A stretch of 29,262 bases of DNA from Poteriospumella lacustris (Eukaryota > Sar > Chrysophyceae > Chromulinales > Dinobryaceae), in contig SMOI01000376.1 of assembly GCA_008000375.1 (NCBI GenBank), positions 1 to 29,262 on the forward strand. Direction: 5' to 3'. Positions 19,226-28,400 of this stretch are shown here, piece after piece; the first letter of the stretch is position 1, and every line of letters starts with the position of its first letter. A program made the translations under genes and the position numbers. A model generated the notes under the pieces. It searched no databases. It was given only the letters and a program-made list of their open reading frames with translations, and was not told where the DNA came from.

Positions 19226-19281
19226 TATATTGAAATACTCATTGAAATTTTACTTATTGAAATATGTACATTGAAATAACT
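19226..19281 (+). repeat. ATTGAAAT short repeats 3' of the large gene
   Basis: ATTGAAAT or ATTGAAAA recurs four to five times at 13-17-bp spacing. It lies about 130 bases beyond the stop codon of the minus-strand gene, so it may be in its 3' UTR or just past it. A canonical AATAAA is not evident on the minus strand here. Confidence 0.6.
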
Positions 19282-19388
19282 GTTACATTGTCGATGATGC
19301 GGAAAGAAGTCAAGCACCACCACACGGGGTGGGCAGAGTGTACTGGCGACGTTAACCGATGGACGGATCCCCGCAGGAGGTCCGGCGC

Positions 19389-19400
19389 GGGGGGGGGGGG
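19389..19400. repeat. G12 homopolymer (C12 on the coding strand)
   Basis: Twelve consecutive G residues lie three bases past the stop codon of the large minus-strand gene. Such a run is prone to replication slippage and to length errors in sequencing; being outside the frame it does not alter the protein. Confidence 0.9.
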
Positions 19401-19403
19401 TGG

Positions 19404-22400
19404 TTAAGTGGCGGCGGTAGCGATGACATCGTCGTCGATGTCGTCGGAGATGTCGACGGAGTTGTCGCGAGAGTCGCTGTCGAAGTCGTCGTCGTCATCG
19501 TCGTCGCTGGGAATGTCGCCGCTGCGATGACTGTCGGTGGGAAGTGACGACGACAGCGACAGAGACATCGACCGCGCGGACGACGGCAGCGCCAGCGACG
19601 AGGAGGCAGAGGATGCCGAGGAGGACGACGACGAAGACGACGACGGCGGCGGCGAGTGGTCGTTGCCAACGCTGTCGCCGGTCATCGTGCGCAGCCGGTT
19701 GCGAGGCGGTTCGCTTCGAAGCGACTGTCGCGGAGCCGATGACGGCTCATGCAGCGGCTCGTCGGTGAAGATCAACGCGTCCTCCTCTGCGTCAGCGCCG
19801 CCAACGTCTCTGTCGTGATCCGACGACGAGAGCGACAACGACAGCGACAGCGACATCGACAGCGATAGCGGCGATCCGTCGGCATCGTCGTCCACTTCGG
19901 CGGACAACGACAGCGACGACGACGCGTACGAGAACCAATCGGACGGCACCGACGACGCCGATGACGACGGCGTCTGCGACGGCGCCTGTGACCACCGCGG
20001 CGGCGGCTGGCGGCTGCTGCTCACTTTCTCTTCTCCCTCGACGGGCGCCGCCATTGACGACGCAGCCAACGACGAGGACGAAGACGACCCCAGCGAATAC
20101 GACGCCGACCCCGCGTCGTGCTCGGCGCGGTCGCGACGCGAATGCGACCCGTGCGACGCCAGCACCGTGGCCCAAAGTCGCTTCCGTCGCGTGACCGGCG
20201 GCATCGCGTGGTGGCTGCTTCGGCGCCGTTGGCGGTGTCCCTCGCCGTCGGCAGCAGCCGTCGCCGTCGTTACCTGCGCCAGAGAGGCCACCGCGGGCGT
20301 GACCGTCGCGGGGCCCGTGGCGGGCTTCACCTTGATCGACAAACCGTACAGCGCCGCGCCGAAGAGCACGAGGCCCACCACGAGCAGCGCGAAGGTGACC
20401 GTGCCCTCCGGTCGGTCGGCCAACGAATAGTACACATAGATCAGCGCGCCGATCACCATCGTCGACACGACGTACGCCCCCGACCGATGCGCCGCCATCG
20501 GCCACGTGACCAGAAACGCGATCAGCCGGCGTCGCAGCGGCGGCAAGCGCGACACGAGACCCGCCGACACCGACGACGTCGACGAGGCGGCCAGCGCGTT
20601 CGCCGATTCGACGACGTAACGCGGCAGAAACTGCGCCCAGCGACTCTCCGGCGCTCGGGGCCGGGCCAAGGCGAAGACGTGCGCCGCCGTTGTGGGCATC
20701 GCGACCACGGGCGACCGCTGCACCGCCGCCGACGACGACCACTGCGCGGCGAAGCGTGTCGCCATGCGCCGCAGCTGGCGCCGCGCGTGCTGCACCTCGC
20801 GGTAGATCAGCGACGGCAGCGCGAAGTCGACCCAGACGACCTCCACCGTCTGCGTGACCGAGATCTCCGACAGCAGCTCGACGAGACAGACCTTGAGGAA
20901 GCTCAGCTGCCACGCGAAGCCGCGGCTCATGCCCTTCAGCGCGACGAACGTCAACGTGCCCAGGTTCAGCACCACGAGGCAGACGATCGCCGCTTGCTGC
21001 CACCGCCACGAGACGACGGCGCCGCGGTCGCGCTCGTCGGCCGCTTCCATGCGCAGGACGTACGCGAAGAGGCGGCCGGGCGCCTCGTAGCGCCCTAACA
21101 GCTCGCGGTAGACCTCCTGCAGCAGCGTCACGCCGTAGGCGGCATCGTCGATGGTGGCCGCGTCGCTGTCGCTGTCGCTGTCGTCGCCACCGTCGCGAGT
21201 GCCAATGGGCGGCGGCTGCGCGAGGACGTCGTCGAGCCGGCGACACAGGCGGCGCATCTCGCGCAGCCGCGTCGCGTCGGTGACCAGGTCGGGCAGCATC
21301 GACTGCCAGCGCTCCCAGCGCTGGTCCGCGCGCGCGATGGCCGTCGCCGTGACGGCCGCCGTCTTCGCATGGATCGACCGCCGCCGCGCGGTACTGTTGC
21401 GGCGGCCCTGCGCCGTCACCAGCGGCGCCACCTCGCGGTGCAAGGCGCGGAGGAGGTGCGCGCGGGCGAGACGCACGTGCTCGGGCACCACGACGACGGC
21501 TGCGGCCACCGCCGTGTCCTCCGCAGCGTCCCCGTCGCCGTCGCCGTCTCGCGAAGAGGCGCTGCGCCGCACGAGTTGCTGCGCACGCTGCCACCACCGG
21601 CGATGGGCCTTGACCCGCGCAGCAGCAGCAGTAGCCGCGTCGGTCGCTTCGACGGGTCGCGGCGCCGTGTGGGCGGCCGCTTCGACGTCGTCGTCGCCAT
21701 GGCCGTTCACCCGGGCCGCCGCCGCCGCCTGCCGCCGCCCCGGCGGAGCTGGGTGCGTCCTGGCGGCCTTCGCGGTCGGTGGCGTCGTCGCTGTCTCCGC
21801 TGTCGTTGACGTTGCCCGCAAGATGCCAACGAGAAAGGTGAGCAGCAGCGACACGGGCGCGGACAGCGTCGAGGTGATGACGACGGAGAGCACCGACGCG
21901 ACGATCGACGAGTTGTCCTCGTTGAAGTGGCACTGCGCGGCGTACGCCTCGTCCAGCACCTGCTCCAGCGTCAGCGACTGCAACACGCGGTCGTGCTGGC
22001 TCTCGACGATGAAGCCCGCCGAGGCCTCGTCGTCCAGCGGCGCCCAGACGCAGAACGTCACCTGCGGGTCGAGCAGCGACGTGCGGTAGAGACAATCGGC
22101 GCGCGTCGCGAACTGCGCGCAGGAGCCGTCGTTGGACGGGTACTGCAGGTCGTACAGCAGCGCCAGGACGAAGCACGAGACGGTCACGGCCGTCAGCACG
22201 TGCGCGATCTCGAGCACCTCGTTCTTCTGGTGCGCCTCGAGGGCCGCGGGCGACGGGAACCGCGGCCGGCCGTGGGCGTCGACCCGGTCGGCGCCGTATT
22301 TGGGGAACAGCAGCGACACGACGACGTGCAGGTGCTTGTGGCGCAGCTGCAGCTGCGTCCACAGGCGGCGGGTCCAGTGGCCCGGGTGGTACACGTGCGG

Positions 22401-25400
22401 CAGCACGGCCAACGCGTATTCCTCCAGCGACGCCGCCAACAGCGACGACGAGGGCGAGGGCGACGAGGGCGGTGGCGGCGGTAGCGGTGGCGAGGCGCTG
22501 GCAGCGACGACCGCCGGTGACGGGCCAGCGGCGTGTCCTGGTGGGTGCGAGGCGACGCCATGCGACGAGGACGCGGCGGCGTTCGCTGCGTCGGCGTCGT
22601 CACTGCCGCTGCCGCTGCCACCGGGACGACGACCGCCAGCGCCAGGAGCAGCGCCAGCGCCAGCGCCCACAACAGAAGCAGCGTACGGGGCGACGGATGC
22701 GGCGACGCCCGGGAAGGCGAACATGTGGGCGCTGATGGCGACGAGGCCGAAGCCCCAGAGACAGCCGAAGACGGTGAACACGGCCGACGACGCCGCCGCC
22801 AGGTTCCCCGACAGCGACGCGCCGGAGATGGCCACGGCGCCGCCAAACTCGCGGCCGGGGACGTACTGCGTCGTGACCGCGACGCTGACGACGCCGTTCT
22901 CGACGATGTTCTTCGCCGCCGTCCCCGTCGACGAAGAGCTGTTGCTGTAGCCGCATTTGCAGACGACGGTGGTGCCCACGGCGACCGTCTGGCAGAAGTT
23001 GTTGCTGGTCACGCTGCCCGTGGACAGACTCAACACGCTGCACACGCGCAACGCCACGGGGCAGCGCCGGCGCAGCACGGCGGCGGCTTTGCCCGAACAC
23101 GTCAAATTCATCCAAATCTTCGACTCGGGACACAGGAACGACACCTGCTCCGCCACGCCCAGCGAGCAGTTGTGCTCGAACAGCGGCGCGTACGTCGAGA
23201 CCGGTGACACGGTCAGGTTCGCGGTGAACGGCGGGACGAGCACGTTGGACGTGTTGCCGCTCGACACGACGCGGACGCTGACGATGCTCGAGGCCAAGAC
23301 GGGCGCGGTGCTGTCGTTGCTGACGAGGGCGCTGCGCGAGGCGTTGAGCCGCAGCAGGTTCGGGTTGTACTGGATCACCGACACGACGACGCCGCCGCTG
23401 GCCGAGCCGGCGATGGTGACGCTCGTCTGCGACGCCGGCACGAAGACGGTGGCCGACGCGGACGACGAGGACGAGGACGAGCGGTTCAGCTGCAGCAGGG
23501 CGACCACCGCCTGGACGTCGCCCGTCGCGAGCTGCAGCGACGAGGCCCCACCGCTACTGCCACTGCCACTGCCGCCGCCCTGCAGCAGCAGGTTCGTCAG
23601 CAGCGTCATCCACTGACTCGTCTGGCTCACGACCGACGCGGAGCCGTTGCCCGTCGTCGCCTGCACCAGCGCGTCGATCAGGCGCTGCCGCTGGTACTGC
23701 CACTCGCTGTCCCGCTGCGCCTGCGCGAACTGCGCCAGCAGCGCCAGCACGACCGGCCGGTTGTCCGCGTCGTCGGTCCAGCGCACCGTCGCGTAGAAGC
23801 GCGGCACGAGCGTCTGCCAGACGAGCACGCGGTCGGCCAGCTGCAGCAGCGCGGTGGTGTTGGCGTCGACGGTCGTCGCGATGGCGGCCAGCGCGTGCTG
23901 CTGCCACAGCGTCGACGAGGCGTTGCCGCTGCCGCCGCCGCTGACGTTGTGAGTGAGGGCGAGCAGCCGCTGTCGCACGGCGGCACTGGGCGTGGACCGC
24001 GCGATGGGGGCGACGATGGCCACGTGCTCCACCGCGGCGGAGGCAGCGCCCTGCGGGTCCCACACGACGCACCGCACGGGCAGCGCGCCCGACGCACGCG
24101 ACGGCGCCGGCGGCAGCCACACCGCCGCCACAAACGACACGTGCCGCGCGCCCGGCAGGGCCCGCCACAGCGACGGCGACGATGCCGCCGCCGACGTGGC
24201 GACGGGCGAGGCCAGCACCGCGTAGCTGAAGCGGTAGGCCAGCGGGTAGTCCGACGGGTCGTCGCGCCACCCCGGCGCGCCGAGCGTGAACGCCGTCGAC
24301 AGCGCGTGGCCCGCGCGGGGGAAGACGCTGGCCCAGCCGCCGTACGGCGCTTGGTTCGCCGTGACGACCACGTCGGCGAAGGCGACGCCGCAGGAGACGC
24401 GGAAGACGTAGCGCCCACCGGGCACCAGCCGCCCCGCGGGCAGCAGCACCGAGGCCACAGCGGTGGCGTTCGACGGGGCAACGAAGGCGGCGGGGCGACC
24501 CGGCGGCGCTCGGACCAGCGACACCGCCGCGGTGGCGGCGGTGAGGACGTCGGCGACTGCGGCGGAGGCATCGGCGGTCAGCAGCCGCCACTGCACCGTC
24601 GCGTTGAAACGGCGACGGTTCTCGCTGCTGGCGCCGCGCGGAGGCGCCGTGATCTCGGCGACGATGGCCACCGAGGCGTTCGCGTCGACGTTGCGCAGCG
24701 CGGCGGCGGGCGTGACGATAAGGAGCGATGGGCAGTCGGCGTCGGCGTCGGAGACGGCGACGACGACGGTTCGGTCGGCGACGGCGGTGTCCGCCCCCGT
24801 CGCCGTCCCCGTCGCCCCGCCCGCAGCCTCCGCCCACCGAACGAACGTGGTCGTGTTGGCCAGGTCCCAGCCCGTCCGCCGCGTCATCACAACGCGCGAG
24901 CCGTCCGCCGTCACGGGCGTCACGTCGAAGCCGCAGGCCGCCGTGGGCAGCACGGCGGTCTCCGCGTAGAGCGGCAGCGACGCGGCCAACAGCGACAGCT
25001 CCGACGGCTGCATCGACCGCCGCACCCGCGTCGAGCAGGACCACGCGACCGGCGCGGCTTCGTCCAGTCGACGCGCCGTTGGCTGCTGCCTGGCGGCGGT
25101 GGCGGCGGCGCTGCTGTTGAGCAGGTCCAACCACACGGCGCCGTCGGCAGCCACCGTCACCAGTGACTGCGACGGCAGCCGCCGATAGCCCGACCGCGGA
25201 CTGGTCGTCGCAAAGGTCGGGAGGCTGCTGGTTCCCGTCGCGTTGGTGGCCAGGTCGGTCACCTGCAGCCACACGCGACACCGCAGACCCCCCGCGAGGT
25301 GGCCGGCCGGCAGCCGGAGGACGCTGGCGTCGTCCACGCGCTCGCTCACCACCGTGGCCGCCTTGTCGGCGTCGTCTGCGGGCAGCGAGCACGAGAGGTT

Positions 25401-28400
25401 CCATTGATACGCGGCGGACGCGGGGCCCAGCGGTCGTGGCAGGGTGGCTGCTGCTGCTCCGTCCGACGCCGCGGTGACGGCGAAGGCGGCGCTGTACACC
25501 GCGAGGTCGTTGTCCACGAGCCACGCGTCGTCGAGGGCGAACGGAGCGTACACTGACACCGACACGGTCGTCGTCGTTGCGGTGGCGTCGTGTGTAGCAG
25601 ACGCGGGCACACGCCGCAGGAGGGCGGCCGTGGTGGAGCAGAGCGCGTCGTCGCAGAGGGTCACGTTCAAACGAAGGTCCACCGCCGTGGCGTTGGCCGA
25701 GGCGCTGCCCCACGCGGACCGCAGCAGCGCGCCGATGGGCACGAACGCGACCGTTTCAAACGCGCGGGCTCTCTGCCGTAGCAGCCGGGCGATGACACGG
25801 GCCAACGCCTCCGCTGCCCCGGCGGGAACCGCTGCGTCGCTCTCGCTGCCACCGACCACCGCGACAGAGACGTTCAGTGTCCGCCACTGCCAGCTCAGTC
25901 GCGTCATGGTCTCGGCCATGTCTATCGCCACGACGCCCTGGCCCGGGTCGTGGTGGATCTGCACGCGGTAGGCGGCCGAAGACGCCGCAGCGTCGGACGG
26001 ACCGCTGCTGCGGCCGTCCCAGACGACAGCGACCGGTCGGTCGTGCTCCACGGCGCAGTCGCCGTACAGCGCCGTCAGACCGACGCTACTGCGCAGCGTA
26101 AACGGGGCCACCATCGACCCGCCCGCTGACGACGCCGTCGACGCGGCCAGTGCCTTCAACGTCGTTCGCGCCGCCGTGTCGTGCACCAGCTGCAGCGTGG
26201 ACAAGGTGCGCCAGAAGCACGACGCGTTCTGCACGAGAATCATCATCGCCGGGGCGTCTGCAGTAACCGCGGAGGAGGCCCGCGGCTGCAGCAGCGACGA
26301 GCAGCGGAACCAGCCCGGCCCGAACGCGCCGTTCGTGTCGCGGCTGAACGTCACCGTTGCCACCGCCCGGTCCACCGACAGCGTGACCGACTGCGCGTAC
26401 AGCGACGTCGCCCACACGTCCACCAGCCGCGTGGGGTTCGCGGTCGGCTGTGTCGACGGCTGCGTTGACGGTACGCGCGACGGCTCGGTGGACGGCGAAG
26501 CGGAGGGACTGGTCGACGGTGCCACTGACGGCTGCGTCGACGGCTGAACCGATGGCTGTCGCGAGGGAGCCACCGTCGGCTGTTCAGACGGAGACGCGCT
26601 GGGCCCGTTGGTGGGCTGCGACGACGGTTGTCTCGATGGCGGGGCGCTGGGCTGTGCACTGGGCACGGCGCTGGGCTGTCGGCTGGGCCGTCGACTCGGC
26701 TGCGCCGTGGGCGTCGTGGTCGGTGACGCACTCGGCTGGGCCGACGGACGCGCAGAGGGCTGCCCCGTGGGAGAGACGGTCGGTTGGCGCGTGGGCTGCT
26801 GAGACGGCACCGAGGACGGCGCGCTGGACGGTTGGGCGGACGGCTGTGCTGACGGCTGCCCCGACGGACGCGCCGATGGCTGGCGGGACGGCTGCCGTGT
26901 TGGTTGCCGCGATGGCTCAGCGGACGGTTGGGACGTCGGTTGGCCGCTGGGTCGCGCCGTGGGCAGCTTGGACGGCTGCCCCGTCGGTACTGCGGTGGTT
27001 TGACGCGTCGGTTGAGCCGTTGGGGCCGAGGTCGGTTGACGCGTCGGCTGTGCGGTCGGCTGCTGACTGGGCCACGCCGACGGTTGGCCCGTGGGTATCG
27101 TCGACGGCTGCGCAGAGGGCTGCGACGATGGCTGTTCACTGGGCTGGGTCGACGGGTGGGCCGAGGGTTGGTGCGACGGCTGGGCGGACGGTTGGCGGCT
27201 GGGCTGCAGCGATGGCTGACCCGACGGCTGGCTGGACGGCTGAGCGGTGGGCCGCGACGATGGCTGAGCAGACGGCTGCCCGGTCGGCTCTCCCGTCGGT
27301 CTGGTGGACGGCTGCGCCGTAGGCGACGTCACCGGTTGACTGGTCGGCCGGGAGGACGGCTGCCTCGAGGGCTGCGCGGTCGGCTGTGTCGACGGCTGCG
27401 ACGACGGCACTGACGAGGGCTGTGCGGACGGACACGATGACGGCTGAGCGGTGGGCTGAGCGGACGGGACACGGGACGGCTGACTCAATGGCTGCGTCGA
27501 TGGCTGTGCGCTGGGCTGTGCGGTTGGACGAGCAGACGGTTGGTCAGACGGCTGTGTGGACGGTCGCTGTGACGGTTGGTCCGACGGTTGCGACGACGGT
27601 CGCGCTGACGGCTGCTGCGTCGGTTGCTGCGTGGGCTGGCTGGACGGCTGCGCGGACGGCTGTACAGACGGCTGCGAGCTTGGCTGGTGCGTCGGTTGGG
27701 ACGAAGGTCGACCGGACGGCTGCTGCGTTGGTTGCTGCGTTGGCTGCCTGGTGGGTTGACCCGACGGCTGGCCCGATGGCTGCAACGTTGGTTGACGCGA
27801 GGGCTGCGCCGAGGGGCGAGACGTCGGCTGGCCCGACGGCGAAGCTGTCGGCTGAGCAGAGGGCTGCAGGGACGGCTGGCACGTCGGCTGGACCGTCGGC
27901 TGTCCGGTGGGCTGTCCCGACGGTTGCTCAGACGGTTGCGCCGTCGGCTGCGATGTTGGTTGAAGCGACGGCTGGTCACTGGGCTGCGATGACGGCTGCC
28001 GCGATGGCTGCCCCGATGGCTGACCCGACGGCTGATCCGATGGCTGCCCTGTGGGCTGATTCGAGGGCTGCCTCGTTGGCATCGCGGACGGTTGAGACGT
28101 CGGTTGCGATGATGGCTGCGCCGTGGGCTGTATCGTTGGCCGCGCAGTCGGTTGGGTCGTCGGCTGTCGCGATGGTTGCGCACTCGGCTGGCACGTGGGC
28201 TGTGCTGAGGGCTGCGTCGTGGGCTGCGAGGACGGTTGAGCGCTCGGTTGCCCGGACGGCTGCAACGTCGGCTGTGAGGACGGCTGCGAGGACGGCTGAC
28301 GCGTAGGCTGGCGGGTTGGCTGCAGTGACGGCTGACTTGAAGGCTGCCGAGTGGGCCGTGACGTTGGCTGTGACGACGGCTGCGTGGATGGCTGTGCAGA

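Noticed and set aside
1-19400. tRNA or rRNA genes
   Set aside because: I looked for T-loop GGTTCRANYC-type motifs paired with acceptor stems and for conserved rRNA tracts and saw none; a covariance-model scan would settle this.
19792-22362. An 856-codon minus frame overlapping the large gene
   Set aside because: Its composition is Arg, Ala and Gly as expected from an off-register reading of very GC-rich coding DNA, with no domain order; the 3285-codon frame with hydrophobic segments and a REJ-like part is the real one.
23895-25166. A 423-codon plus frame antisense to the large gene
   Set aside because: Low-complexity Arg/Gly/Gln composition typical of an antisense shadow; the same holds for the other plus frames between 20118 and 29251.
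23554-25713. A 719-codon minus frame inside the ectodomain region
   Set aside because: It is rich in Arg/Gly/Ala and lacks motifs; it exists because stop codons are rare at this GC content.
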